From Gentiana macrophylla (lineage: Eukaryota; Streptophyta; Magnoliopsida; Gentianales; Gentianaceae), in NCBI GenBank assembly GCA_026214975.1, contig CM047810.1:92644316-92708315 (forward strand): a DNA stretch of 64,000 nucleotides, written 5' to 3'. A program made the translations under genes and the position numbers. The notes under the pieces are model-generated. The model was not told where the DNA came from. It worked only from the letters and a program-made list of their open reading frames with translations, and did no database searches. Positions 21,352 to 34,250 of this stretch are shown piece after piece. The stretch's first letter is position 1. Each line of letters starts with the position of its first letter.

Positions 21352-23588
21352 TGTAATATTCGATTTACCGGGAAATGACAGGCGTGTCGTTTTGCGAAAG
21401 CGAAATATTATATTTAATTTATTTATGTATTAATTTAAATAAAAAAGGTTAATCGAATTAATGGGGAATTAATGGATTTAATTAACCATTAACCCGCAGG
21501 AGTTATTTTCAAAGAAATAAATCCTCCTTATTAGTGGGAAGTTGCGAGAAAGGTTTTGATCGAGAATAGTTCGAACCTTTGCAAAGGAAAAAATGAACAG
21601 AAAAGCATAAGAGAAGGTTCTCCGAAATTCTCATCAAGTGTTGCTTGGATTTCAGAAACAATTAGAGGATATGAATCAGCGGGAGAAGAGGATCGTTTTG
21701 ATACCGAAAAATTGGAGTTTTGAGAAAGGTATGTTTTGGCCCTAGTTTTGATTTATCAGGATTTGATCAAGTTTCAAGGTTTCGTATGGTTGAAATCGTA
21801 AATCAAATAGTATAGAATCTTTTGATCACAATTAATTCTTGATTGATTGTTGATCAACTAGGTGATGAGTTGAAAATTTAGGAAGTTTTGCAATTTGCCT
21901 TGAAGATTGCTTTGGTTTTTGCTTGATAACATGTAAGGGGAATTTCATATTGAGTAATTATAATTCTATAATGCATGGTTAAGTTTTTGTGTTGTTTTGA
22001 TGATAGAAAACATGCCTAAATGTTGTTGTTGAAGTGTAGTATGTTATGGTATGTTAAAGGTCTGTTTCTTTGCTATTTTTGAGTGTTTTTCTTTGTCAAA
22101 CATGTTGGGAATGGATTGGAAATCGAAAAAGTCTGAGAAAATCATGTTTAGGGACGATTTTAGGCTTTTGGTGCACGCCAAAAGGGTTTTCGCATGCCAA
22201 AAGCGAAACGAGAAAGAGGATGGAAGTGCGAGAGAGTTTTAGCGCTGAAATAGAACGAATGTGATAGAAAGTTGAGAGCTTTTAGCTCACGCTAAAAGGG
22301 TTTAGTGCACCCTGAATGAACGAGAAAATGTCCAAGTTTGTTGTTTCGGTTTAGCGTCGCCAAAAGCGTTTAGCGGGCGCCAAACCACTTGTTTTCTTTG
22401 TTTTAAGTGTTTTAAGCCCCAAATTGAGTTTGAGATGTTGTTTCTTGATCTAATAACATTATATAAACATGAACAAGCCATGATTAAGCACGATGCGTTT
22501 AGTTTGGCCGAATAGATTATTTCTAAGAGTTGAAGTTTGGGACCATCGGAAAGAATGATTGGCCTTGTGCTTTGATGGATTAGTATTCATCAGCGTGCGT
22601 GTAATGTGCTAGGCCTTGTCATTGTCTAATGGTCAGGTGAGGAGTAGAAGTTGTAAGGGATCCTTTCTTTGAAAATACTTAAGTTCTAGTTAAAAATTAA
22701 TAACATCGTGCACTGAGTAGTTAAAAGCCTAAACATCATGTTATTCTTGGTAAGTCACAAGTCTGTATCGCGATGTGTGGGGGGTCAGTATAAAGTGAAT
22801 AACTTCTTTGGCCTCACGAGGGGCACCAGGAGTGGAGGGACTTCACCGAGCAGCGTACACTATCGGGGCTAGCCCGTGGCTATTGGTGTGATCCACCAAT
22901 AGGTTGCACCCAGATACGCCGTGGTGAGTAGCACCATCGTAGTGCCCTTGAATCTTGATGTAACAAAGATAAGCTATGCTAGAAACAAGTAAGATCTCAC
23001 AACTTGTTGTGAGCATGAAGTGAACTCTAGAGTTTGAGTCGGTCTCACAAAGATAACTTAACAATAATATGAACCTTTCGTTGTAAAACTTAATTGTTCA
23101 ATAGCCTCTACCTCTTTACTAAGAACTTTTGTACTTACCTCTATTGCATTTTGTTTATGCGATTTGTGGGGTGAGAAGATGAACAGGTTGACTCAGAGTT
23201 TGATGATAACTTCGAGGATGACGTTTGATATGCTTGATGTGGAGTTATCTTGTCTTCTTTAATATGTTGAACTATGAGCCTTGTTGTATTTCCTTTTAAG
23301 ACAATGTTTTTTTACTTTGGGACTTTTTTTGTAAGACAAGTTCGTATTTCTTTGAGACATCGTTTCTTGTAAGATTTGTTTATCGTTGTTGTTAGATAAC
23401 ATCTTTCTATATTTAGTTTGTGGCTTGTATTCTAGTAGCATTTATGGTTACACCCAAGTCTTTCTAGCTTCTAATTTGCTTAACTTCGTGGCGATGTAGA
23501 GGCTTAGTATAATATTGAAATCATTTAATATTATACGCTGAAGCGTTCTTTTACGGATAAAGACTCGGTATTCGGGAGCAGCGTTACA
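21352..23588. repeat. Probable solo LTR of a Ty3 (Tekay/Del-like) element
   Basis: The 2.24-kb block begins TGTAATATTCGATTTACC and ends GGGAGCAGCGTTACA, typical Ty3 chromovirus LTR ends. The flanking 5-mers TCAAG and TGAAG agree at four of five bases, a possible decayed target duplication. No gag-pol lies on either side. Inside are GC-rich variants of CGCCAAAAG/CGCTAAAAG (22170-22390) and a late stretch, TTTGATGATAACTTCGAGGA, also familiar from such LTRs. Small frames inside are noise. Confidence 0.55.
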
Positions 23589-24650
23589 TGAAGCCAAAAT
23601 AACGTAGTTCTGGTGGGGAGGGGTGATGCCGTTATTTATAGGGACTATAGTCGGCGGTTTACAAAGGCCGAAAGTAAAATATGGGCGATGTCGGGCAAGC
23701 TCTGTTGGCGAGCCGACCGGGGCGGGCTTGTGTGATAACCGTTATGGGCTTTTCACTGTAACCATTGTGTAGACTATTGCCTAGTCAAGCGGGCTTGGTC
23801 AAGCTAGCGGATTTGCGGTGATGGGGCGGCGAGTCGGCCCTCGATGACTTTGTGTCAAATTTGGATGTTGGGTGATTGGCGCCCGTTGCTTTGACCAATG
23901 ATGGAAATCGTAGGGCGTGAGGTGTGGTGGATTGTTCTCGGCTTGGTCCGGCTTATAAAGGGGTGGACTAGGTGGGCGAGGCCATATCCATTACTTGGCT
24001 TATGCATAGACCAGAGTTTGGATCCATGGGCTCTTTTCCGGACTTGGCGTATCAACATTTGATGTGTGAGTTATTGTAAAGTTTAACATTTTTAAGGAAT
24101 ATTTTTGACTTTCGATTAATCGATCTATTTTTCGTTTCTTTAATTTGGCTTATAGTTTTTTATTTTTAGGATTTTAAATGGATGGAAATTTTTTGAAAAT
24201 GATTAATTAGATAGTCATCTTCAACCAAGAAAGAAAAAAGACAAAAAAGAAAAAAAAGAAGATAGTCATCTTGTACTCCAGAAACTACATAAAAGATTTT
24301 GGTTGGACTTAGAGCAAACCGTAATGGCTCCTCAAGATTGGAGAAAAAAAATGTAGAACGAATTCATGAAATGAATCGGTGATAAGATGTTCTAATGGTT
24401 GTTAAATTGTTTTTAAGAAATGTAGAAGTCTCAGCCTAGCTCAGCCCCTCTACCACCTTCTACTCCGGCACTACATTTGTACTCCGGCACTATGCTATAA
24501 GAAAATCCTACCTTTTAGAGATAACTACAAATTAACAATAAAATTCAAAAAGATTTTGAAACCCGTTTAGCGATACTAGATCGTTTAAGAGATAATCCGG
24601 GCCGTAATTAATCTAGAGACAATTAATCAAGACTAGGAAAATATAAAAGC
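23589..24650. other. No recognisable gene
   Basis: 23590-24060 is GC-richer than its surroundings and may be more transposon debris. 24300-24330 (TTAGAGCAAACCGTAATGGC) resembles the end of Tourist/Harbinger-type MITEs, but no matching right end was found. The 14-mer TACTCCGGCACTAC is repeated closely near 24460-24490. Confidence 0.4.
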
Positions 24651-25510
24651 AGGGGATGATTTGGGGTGATTTAGGCCGAGCACGAGATAATGTTTATCCC
24701 GTGTTGCCTACGTATCTGTCATAATTCGGGAATCAAGTCATTCGTAGTTATTTAGGGATTGTTTATATAGAGGACATCTCGTCTAGTTTCTTGTCCAACA
24801 AGGACTTTTTTGTTTAACCCTTAAGGATTATTATTACGTGTGCATCCCGTTGATTTAGGTATAATTATGGACGTAATGGCTTAGGATTCTTTCCATATTT
24901 ATCAGATATTATGAGCACGTATGTAAATAACGTATGGGGACTCTGGCCGACATGCGTCGAGCCCCCCAGGCCATCTTGGCTTATCTTTGCTTTGGCCCGA
25001 CCCGACTCCGTTGGGCCCTAACTGACCTGTGGCGGAGTGAGAGTGGACCAGGCCGATCTCCCACCTGGAGTTCAGATCGCCTTTGAGGGATGAGGTGGGG
25101 CCCCTGGCCCGTACAACTTCTTTATCTACATTTAATGATCGGCCATTGTATGAATGACACATGGCAAGGGCTAGTCCGAACATCGTCAAAAGCCTCCCAG
25201 ATCTAACCGAGCCATTGTGGTCAAGTCAGATCGGCTATAGGTGGAGTTCGGACTTCATCATCTAGACTTGTAGGATTAATGATGACCTAACTTGCCACCT
25301 AGGAGATACCGTTATGACGCTTCATAGCTGTCCCGTAAGTCGATGCTTTTTTGCCCACGTCACTGATGTGGAACGGTTCCCAAGATCGTGCTTGGTCTTA
25401 TAACCCCTGTCATATCAACCGTTCCATCTATTCATTGCTTATTAAACCAGAAGGCCGACGTCTCATTTCTGATTGCATTTCTTCTTCTTCCCAGTCTAAC
25501 ATTTCTTACA
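24650..25510 (+). repeat. Probable Ty3 LTR/leader of a decayed element
   Basis: TTTATCCCGTGTTGCCTACG followed by ATCAAGTCATTCGTAG is a signature seen in plant Ty3 LTRs. A TATA-like CTTATAACC lies near 25399, then a pyrimidine-rich leader and the gag-like frame below. Exact ends and the primer site were not identified. Confidence 0.4.
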
Positions 25511-25779
25511 AGTAAGCGCTATCTCTTTCTTTTGTTCTTCATTTTGTTTTGTTGATGAGGGCATCTTCTACGAGTGATTCTATTGAGAGATTGTTTGAGT
25601 TTGATTCCGAGCACTGAGGTGGAGAGACCTAGAGTTAGGTTGTATGAACACAACCCCTGAATTAAATCTGGTGTGGGCGGTGTGCTTTTGAGGAGATTCA
25701 CTTTGGGTTCCTCACATTATTTCTCTCCCTCTGTTTCACATCCGTCATCCGAAACTTCTCGGATCGTTTTATCCACAAA

Positions 25780-26629
25780 GGATCACATGGCCACTAAGTC
25801 ATCGATGAGTAGTCATGGTGTGAACTCTATCCTTTCACGGGGCGAGTTGGACAACATCACATGTACATATCTGAGATAGATGTAACGAGATACACCCCCA
25901 GGCTTCTTACTTACTCCTCCCAATAGCTATGCACACCGACTACGGAGGGGTTCTACCTGATTTATAAGGAATACTTTGAGTGTAGAGTTCGGCTCCTTAC
26001 ATCCGGCTCTTTTGGCGTCTTTGTGCTATTATGGGCTTGGGACGGCTTGATTAGCCCCAGCGGGCTTAGATCGATATTAGGGTATGCTATTTGGTGTCGG
26101 CTTCGGCATCAAATTTTCTATCTGATTGTTTAGATTCTTCTACCCGGCACAAAAGGTGAAGGATCATGCCGGATAGTTCTATTTCCCACGTCGGGGTCAT
26201 TTGAAGGACATTCCGATCATTCCCAAAGGAAAGACCTATCACAAATAGTGAAAGGAGAGTTTTTCCTTTATTCGTCCACGATGATTGACTGATCTGGGTT
26301 TTGGAGATCAGGCGAGGCTTGACAAAGATATGCATCCCATAAGCGTTAGCGAAGAGTTCTTGAGAGGTATCCGTGAGTCGGGTATCACTTTGTGGATGTT
26401 AAAGACTTCTTCACAGGATAATCCACACAACTCGGTTAGAAGATGAGGGCTGACCCCTTATGTGCCTTTGAAGCGATGAGAGAGAGATGCTTGTAGGGCT
26501 TCCTTTTCAATTTTCCTTTCAACATTTTATATTTATATGCATTTAATTGACCATCATTCTTGTTTCGCTTGCAGTGGCTGACCTAGCTTCACTGGCTATT
26601 GATGCAGGTCAAGTGGATGTCTTGGAAGA
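25780..26629 (+). pseudogene. Ty3-type gag-like protein (PF04195-like), decayed
   Basis: Scattered frames give GFYLIYKEYFECRVRL, SPSGLRSILGYAIW and ADLASLAIDAG. The first two match the plant 'putative gypsy-type transposon' domain, in which a Gly-Phe-x-Leu start is followed by a predicted helical bundle. Frameshifts and stops occur every 100-200 bp. No protease, RT or integrase follows, because a copia LTR interrupts the sequence at about 26630. Confidence 0.5.
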
Positions 26630-26951
26630 TGTTGTTACAGTATAGAGGCTGAAGGGAATGCTGAGTGCAGTCAGCCGATACATTCTGCTGATGGTATGAA
26701 GACACAACAGCCTGTTGACAGTATGAAGTCACAGCAGCCTGCTGAGTAATCTGGTGTAGTGTAATGTAGAAAGCGGTTATTCAGTTACAGTCTGTTGTAA
26801 CCCCTTGTAACTTACTTCTAACTGATCCATGAGGTGTATGAAGCTATAAATACCCCATGATCAGCTGCATTGTAAAGTAACTTGTAACTTTCAATTCATC
26901 AATAATAATTCCGCATTTTAACTTCAGTTTATAATTCTATAAACTTCTTCA
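26630..26951 (+). repeat. copia LTR (5' LTR of an interrupted element)
   Basis: The block ends CTTCTTCA immediately before TGGTATCAGAGC. A TATA-like GCTATAAATACCCC lies near 26847. The left end is uncertain: TGTTGTTACAG at 26630 is used, but TGTTGACAG at about 26717 is also possible. The remainder of this element is cut off at 27205 and not found elsewhere in the window. Confidence 0.6.
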
Positions 26952-26963
26952 TGGTATCAGAGC
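26952..26963 (+). other. Primer-binding site, initiator tRNA-Met
   Basis: TGGTATCAGAGC, the standard copia primer site, follows the LTR directly. Confidence 0.9.
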
Positions 26964-27160
26964 AGAAATTTGAGAATTTACGAATGCTCTGTGTGTTTTC
27001 TACGAGTTTTTGAAAAATCTAGAGAGTGTTCTTCATCTTTTACGCATTTTCCGGTTTCTTGAGAGTAAAGCGTGAGCGTTTCCTTCCTTTTAGATCATCT
27101 CTTGATCATTTTTCCTTGAATATCATTGTTTTGATAAGAATGCGGAGTTCTTGATAGCCA

Positions 27161-27205
27161 TGGTAGCTAAGAAATAGGAAAAAGTCCCCTCAGGTCCATT
27201 CTATG
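27161..27205 (+). pseudogene. copia gag start, truncated by an insertion
   Basis: The frame reads MVAKK, a stop, then EKVPSGPFYV, which resembles the first residues of copia gag (SGPFYLHPSD-type). It is cut by the LTR starting at 27206. The in-frame TAG may be a mutation. Confidence 0.4.
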
Positions 27206-29025
27206 TGTTAGGAAATCAACTAGTTTAATGCAGAGGAATTTAAAATTTTATTTCCGATCCCAAGATCAACATCGTATAATAAAATAAACACGTTAAGTTA
27301 GTAGACGGTGATTGCCTCACTTGATCTAAAAGATCGATGCTTTGACCGTCTGGGAGAGAAGTAAGTAGCGCGTAAGCCATCCACGTGTCCGGCCTCTATC
27401 AATATCCACACGAGCACCTCGCCGGAATCCTCCTTAGATAGTTACTAGAAATATCCGGTTGTTAGACCGGCCTTTTTCTCTCTCAAATCTCTCTACAGAA
27501 GCTCTCAGTTTATTTTGTAAATTAGAAGTCTTCTAATTGTGATGATCAAAAGAGCTAGCCAAGCCTCCCTTAAATAGGGTGACTGCGCCCTATAGATCCC
27601 AATCGATTGGGAGAAAGAAAACATTTTAATAGTAAAACAAGGAAAATAAATATTCTAGATTTATCTCATTTAATTTAATATCTCATATTAAATAAATCAG
27701 AGATATTGTCAATATCTAATATTGACTATCTTTATATTATTACCATAAATCTATTTTTCATAAATCTATTAATATCTAATATTAATATATGATAATACCA
27801 TTAATTAAATTGCACAATCCAAGTGCATCTTATACACTTAAATATGGCGCCCCATATGCCAATAAATTGACATCCGGAATATTCTTTAATTAATCAATAT
27901 AATTAATATCTTGTATTTAATTTATTCATAATAAATAAATACCACCATATTAATTTAATCCTTATAACACTTTATAGTCGAGATAAACTTTTCTTATTTG
28001 GTTATCACTATAACTGCATTTTAATTCGGCTAGATGTTCTTATGTGTGTGACCCGATAGGCTTCCGAATATGTTGGCCGTAGACATAAAGTGAAAATTAC
28101 AAAAATGCCATTCATACCTAACGATCACGGAATAGCGTCTAGCAACACACCGTGACCCCCAATCATCGGAAGAGTCAAAAAATGACTACTACCTTTCATG
28201 TGAAACAGTTACCATGTAAATATAATCCTATCGCTTGGATAATATCCATACAATCGTACCTCGAGTGTCAGTACATCAACGATCGTATCTTATAATCTGG
28301 ATATCATGCTCTCTCGGAATAACTCATTTACTCCCATTTTGCAAAGATTCACGAGAGCTAAACATTCCTTATAAGAAGGCCATTTGGATATTTACTCGTA
28401 TTCATAGGATACGCAATTTCGGACGAACAAACATGTATCCTACGCATGCTTCAATATGGCGCCCGAGCACTATCACATGTTCACCCGTGGCTAGAAACCT
28501 TAATGATGTCAAAGCATGACAATCCACACCGTGATGTCATGAAGACTCGGTCTCGGAGGATAATTACACAAGCGCCACATCTTTGCGACACTTAATGTAA
28601 GTGGGTCAATCTAACGTATGCATTCTCAATACATATCCATATACAGTCCAAGTGTCTACCTTCGATAGAGCGAGATCTATCCCTACCTTCAATAAGATAG
28701 AAGACATCCATCGTGCTAGTCTAATCGTACTATCAATGTCCCGTTTGAAAGTGCATCACGACTAGGGACATTCAAGTATCAAACTTATTAAAGTGATTAG
28801 AGATCTCATCAACCATAATCACCATCATGGTTTCTCTACCACGATTTAAAACTAAGGACGTTACTATATATATTCAATAACACAATTGGTTCATAAAGAT
28901 AAACAAAATATATAGTAACAAAAGTGCTTTTTAATCATAATAAACTTATTACATGAACTAAATATATTGTAAATGACTGACCGGTCGGATCGGTGCGAGC
29001 CGATTGGGTTTAGGACACCTTTTCA
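27206..29025 (-). repeat. 3' LTR of copia element B
   Basis: On the minus strand it runs from TGAAAAGGTGTCC to TTTCCTAACA, 1820 bp. The sequence before its start (AAGTGGGATATTAT on the minus strand, 29026-29040) is the polypurine tract. No second copy exists in the window. Confidence 0.75.
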
Positions 29026-29289
29026 ATAATATCCCACTTAGCCTAAAGCCAATCACCCATATACCTAAGCCCATGCACGTGAACATGTTTCTCATGCTTA
29101 GCTTGCGTCAATGCCTTGGTTAACGGATCAGCTATGTTATCATCCGTGTGGACTTTCTCTATCTTTACATCTTCTCTATCTACTATCTCTCTAATCAAGT
29201 GATAGTGCCATAGCACATGTATGGACTTACGGCGAGACCTTGGTTCCTTTGGTGAGCAATTACCCCATTATTATCACGATCGGTGGTGC

Positions 29290-31260
29290 TTTGGACCTTG
29301 ATGGAGGAACCACACCAAATTTAGTAATGAACTTCTTCATTCAAACCGGTTCCTTTGCCACCTACGAGGCGCTATATACTCGGCTTCCATTGTAGAGTTT
29401 GCGGCATAGTTATCGAGACCGGCCCGGCCGGCGGTCGAACGAGTCGACCGGTGGCCGGTCCCAAACCGGGCGGGTCATGCATTCGACCGTTTAAGCCGGT
29501 GAACCGTTCGACCCGTCCAACCCATTTGTCGGACGATCGGTCGACCAGCGGTTGAACCGGTCGACCAGTGGTCGGACGGTCAACCCGGTGACTGGCGGTT
29601 TTCCATCATTGATTTTTTTGTCATCGGATTTCATTCACCTCAACCGGTTCTAAAAAAGCTTGATTCTAAATAGTATATATCTCAAAACATTGAGCAAATT
29701 TTGTCAAAAAAGAAAGAACATTGAGTAGATCTCTCACCCTAAAAAAATCGAGTAGCAATATGTATTATTTTTGTTTTTAGGAAATAATTATTGGTATTTA
29801 GAGGTATTTGAACTTTTTACGGTCGAAAACTTGAAGTGAAGAAAAATGAGCTTATTTTCATTATGGATTGAATGTATTATTTGTGTTTTTTTAGGAATGT
29901 AAGAAATTGTAGCGATGCAGCTACAATACTTACCTTAAGAAAAGGCTAATTATTTGTGCTTTAACTTGCACTGTGAATGTCGTTTGAGCATTTTATGTTG
30001 TCTAATTTTTAATTGTGTTTGTTGGAGTATTTTGAAAATATTTATGGTTGTCATATTTTATTTTATCTTTATGTTTTGAATATTCAATTATATTTTTAAG
30101 TATGTGATGTGACCCACGGTTGAACCAGCGACCCACGGTTGAACCACCGACCCGGTGACCCGGTGTCTTTTCGGGTCAATGACCGGGCGGGTGCGATAAC
30201 TATGGTTTCTGATAGTCTCTGCTTGGAACTCTTCCGGCTGTTTGCTCCGCCATTAAGAATGAAAACAAATCAGATTTGTGACTTCAAATCATCATTGTCG
30301 GTTTGAAAACCGGCATCTGTGTCACCTTGTAATACCAAATCGAGTTCCCAAAAAGCGAGGAACATATCACTAATATGTCTCTTGTACTTGAGAATATTCT
30401 TGACCGCAATCGGTGACCATCACCTGGATTTTCTGAGTACCTACTAGTCATACTTAGAGAGTGCGAGACATCCGGTCTTGTGCACAACATGGCGTACATG
30501 ATGGACCCAATAGCCGAGGCATAATGGATCTTACTCATATGCGCCCTTTCCTCTCAGTCTTAGGACATATTTCCTTTGACAGATAGACCCAATGTGACAT
30601 GGGAACCAACCCTCTCTTGGATTGCTCCTTGCTGAATCTCTTCAGCATCTTGTCTATATAGGAGGATTGTGATAGACCAAGCAACCTCTTAGATCTGTCT
30701 CTATAGATCTTGATTCCCAGAATATAGGCTACTTATCCCAAGTCCTTCTTAGAAGTTCTTGGATAACCAAACTTTAACTCTTGTAACATAGGGATATCAT
30801 TCCCTATGAGCAATATGTCATCTACATAAAGCACGAAGAAAACTACGGCACTCCCACAAACCTTCTTGTAAACACACGGATCATCTTCGTTCTTGATGAA
30901 ATCAAGTTGTTTGATAGTCTCATCAAAATGAGTATTCCAAATTCGAGAAGCTTGCTTCAGTCCGTAAATGGACCTTTGAAGTTTGCACACCATCCCAGCA
31001 TCATCAGTTGTGAAACCCTCAGGTTGTGTCATGTACCCTTCCTTAGTCAGATTCCCATTAAGGAAAGCTGTTTTCACATCCATCTGCCAGATCTCGTAAT
31101 CATGGTATTTTGCAATAGCAAGAAGAATTCTAATGGACTTTAGCATAGCTCTTTGGCGAAAAGGTTTCATCATAGTCAACTCTCCTTGTCTTTGCTTATA
31201 ACCTTTTGCCACCTGTACCTTGCCTTGTAAGTAGTCACATTACCATCCATGTCAGTCTTT
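29290..31260 (-). pseudogene. Reverse transcriptase and RNase H of copia element B
   Basis: The RT part (30733-31260) shows YEIWQMDVKTAFLNGNL, SIYGLKQASRIWN and the catalytic FVLYVDDILLIG. The connection follows at 30284-30538 (ASAIGSIMYAMLCTRPDV). RNase H continues on the far side of the inverted-repeat element (STMEAEYIA, about 29370-29404). Copia RT copies element RNA into DNA, and RNase H removes the RNA. Several frameshifts and stops make it inactive. Confidence 0.85.
29405..30204. mobile_element. Non-autonomous inverted-repeat element, hAT-like
   Basis: An 800-bp insert has ends CATAGTTATCGAGACCGGCC and, on the reverse strand of the right end, CATAGTTATCGCACCCGCCC: 11 exact bases, then diverged GC-rich sequence. 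Flanking 8-mers GTTTGCGG and GTTTCTGA are similar but not identical. Subterminal regions are full of CGGTCGACC/GGTTGAACC motifs, while the centre is AT-rich. It interrupts the RNase H region of copia element B. No protein is encoded. Confidence 0.7.
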
Positions 31261-31525
31261 CTCTTAAAGACCCATTTACACCTATATGAACTATTCCTTC
31301 AAGTGGATCAACTAAGTTCCAAACTTGGTTGTATTTCATGGATTCCGTTTGAGAATTCATGGCTTACAGCCATTTCTATTTGTCATGCCTCATCAACACC
31401 TCTTCATAAGTTTTAGGGTCCTCATCTTCCATGAGATATCGCCAATGTACCTCTCGGGTTCATGAAGTTCTTTAGTGGATCTTTGAGGTGTTTGTGTTTA
31501 CGGAGGCGAGTGTTTGCACCTCGTC

Positions 31526-32927
31526 TGTTGGTCACAGAGAAGGGTAAAACTATGAGTCGAGGGGGAGGGGTGAATGACTATAGTGGAGTTTCAAAAACTT
31601 TTCTTATAGTTAAAAGCTTTTGGGCAGCGGATAAGTCCTTTCTTTAAATGTTGGTTCAAAGTAGATTGGACAATCACAGACATAATATGCAATGAAATAA
31701 AGTATTGTAGAGTAAATTCTTTGAAAGTAAATAGACACAAAGGTTTATAGTGGTTCAGGGTGGTGTGATCCCTTAATCCACTCTTGTCTGTGATGATTGG
31801 AGGAATTCACTATTGTTTTCACAGATACAATAGGTAGATTGTCCTTTGCTACACAAGCTTCACAATCTTCAAGACTATCACTCCACAGCTACAAAAGCTT
31901 GGTGACTCGGTCTATCATCGCTGCTCTTTGAGAACAAATCTTTCGGCCCGACTATCACAAAGGTTGCAACTCCTTCTCAGATTCCTCTGATTCAATTGCT
32001 TCAGTTTGATGTGAATTGGATTCACAGATTTGTGTTCAATCTCAGTGCTTGATATGGAATTTGAGTTACGATTGCTAAGTTGATCTATAGATATTTCCTT
32101 TAACCGGATAGAAGGTTTTCAAATTGATAGAGTTTCTACTTGTTTCTTATCCGAGTTAATCGTTGTTTTCCTGTCTGTCAATTCCTTCTATTTATAGCCT
32201 TGATAATCCTTGATTTGAATTTCCGTCCGCTGGCTATTTAATGTGGGGAATAATCCTTGATTTAATTCTTGATTCCCTCTTAATTATATTCTCATTGATT
32301 TCAGTGATTGGATTTTTCCTCAAACGTCTATCAGAAAATCCGTCCTTGATTGACCCTCAATTGATTATGCATTGAATGCTTGATCCTCTGAATCTTCTTC
32401 ATTCTTAAAAATCTGAACAAGTAAAGTTTACTTGGCCATTCCCTGAATGGTTAAATAATCCTCCGACTTGGTACATTTAGTTCTTCCTTCAGCGATTTGT
32501 CTTCACTCAACCGATAGTCAGTTCACTCTGCCGGTTTACTGCATTATTATTTTCTTTGATCTTTCAAGTACTTCTTCTACTTCACTGATCCTTAATTTGG
32601 GTGAGATCAGTGTACACCATATTTGACAATGTATTCCATCATTTGAATTTTAACTTAGAATTATCCAAGGTCATCACGAGACTTCCCTGGTTATAAGTCG
32701 AGATCATATGTGCGCATACTTCTCTGCTTTGGTACTTGTTTGCCTTCACTCTGCCCGGATTTACATTTTACTTAGCCATCCTACCAACACGCACAATACT
32801 TGTTTGACTCAACTTATACAACATATCGGACACTAAGTAAAGACTTATCTGAGATTTCTAACTTATTTCCGGCTTGCTATAACAACTAGTATGACCATCA
32901 TCAAAACATAATAAAATGTTCCTAACG
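31526..32927 (-). repeat. Solo LTR of the copia C family
   Basis: The block begins TGTTGGTCACAGAGAAGGG and ends ATAAAATGTTCCTAACG on the plus strand. It matches both LTRs of the full-length element at 37830-49830 across its length, more distantly than they match each other. It lies in the pol region of copia B without any internal sequence. The last base of the CCTAACA end is changed and no 5-bp target duplication is recognisable. Confidence 0.85.
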
Positions 32928-34250
32928 GTGGTGTACGCTTCACTTCCATCAAGCCGATGTTGTCTTGATAAGTGGTTCTTGAATTTCTTCAAGATCAATC
33001 TTACTCCCAGTGACCTATCCGAATAAACTCTTTCTTTAGAAAATGGCGATCCGGGAGACAAACACCTTTTGCTCTCCTGGATGGAAAAATTGGCACCGTT
33101 CACACAAATAGACATTTGTTAGATCTAGGTTCCATAGATAGACATTTGTCGAGATCTAGGTTCCAACTTGTCGGGTATGGTCCGTTTCATATAAAGCGGG
33201 ACATCCATAGAAGTTTTAGATAACCTAGTGTTTACTTTCTCCCTTTGAACACTTCATAGGAGTTGACTCAACTTGTCTTTGATGGAAGTCGGTTAAGTGT
33301 ATAAGATGTTGTTTCTAGAGCATACCCCAAAATGATTTTGGAAGAAGCTGCATAGCTCATCATGGATCACACCATGTCTAATAGGAGTCACAGGTTCCTC
33401 ACTCTCGAGATACACCGTTCATCTGAGGAGTCCCCGGAGGGGTTCATTCAGTAGAATCCCATTCTCCTTTAAATAATCTTAAAACTATCCATCTAGGTAT
33501 TCCCACCTCGATCAAATCGAAGTGTCTTGATTCCTTTACCTCACTGTTTCTCCACCTCATTCGAACTCTTTGAACTTTTCAAAGGCTTTAGACTTATACT
33601 TCATTAAATATATATAACCATACTTGAGAATGGTCATCATTGAAGGTGATAAAATAAGAGTATCCTCATTTGGATTGAATTGACATTGGGGCGCGTACAT
33701 CGCATGTATGTATGAGCTCAAGCAATTCGTTGGATCTTATCCCTTTGCCACTAAATGGTGACTTTGTCATCTTGCCAAGTAACAAGCCACACATGTTTCA
33801 AATGATTCATAATCAAAGTGATCCAACATTCCATCTTTATGGAGTTTGGAAATCACGATTCTTATTTATATGGCCAAGTCTACAATGCCACAAGTAGGAT
33901 TCGATTCAAGTCACTTGTTTTAGCTTTCTTGTTGTTTTATATTAAGTATATCAATATTCATATCTAATATGTAGAGACCATTGTCAAGTTTTCGATTACC
34001 ATAAAATATTCCATCACGTGAAAAAGAACAATATTTATTCTTAAGCGTGAAAAGAAAATCCTTCAACATTCAATGCAGAAATAGAAATAATGCTCTTCGT
34101 AGAAGCGGGAACAAAATAACAATTATTTAATTCTAGTACTAGCCCTTTGGGCAATGAAAGAAAATAAACTCTATGGCTAGAGGGGCAACAACACTTGCTC
34201 CTTTCCCAGCGCTTGAGTCCACTTCTCCTTTCCTCGGATCTCTAGTCCTT
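32928..34250 (-). pseudogene. Integrase region of copia element B
   Basis: Minus-strand fragments include GYSYFITFNDDHSQ (the first catalytic Asp region), a piece resembling DRGGEYLDG with DYLKENGI, and the linker toward RT. The frame is broken repeatedly. The integrase would insert the cDNA into the genome. Confidence 0.65.

Noticed and set aside
24300..24420. Tourist/Harbinger-type MITE
   Set aside because: Only one end resembles the TTAGAGCA-type terminus; no inverted partner or 3-bp duplication was found.
24902..25189. Minus-strand 95-aa frame
   Set aside because: Lies in a GC-richer LTR-like region, has no family resemblance and is probably a shadow frame.
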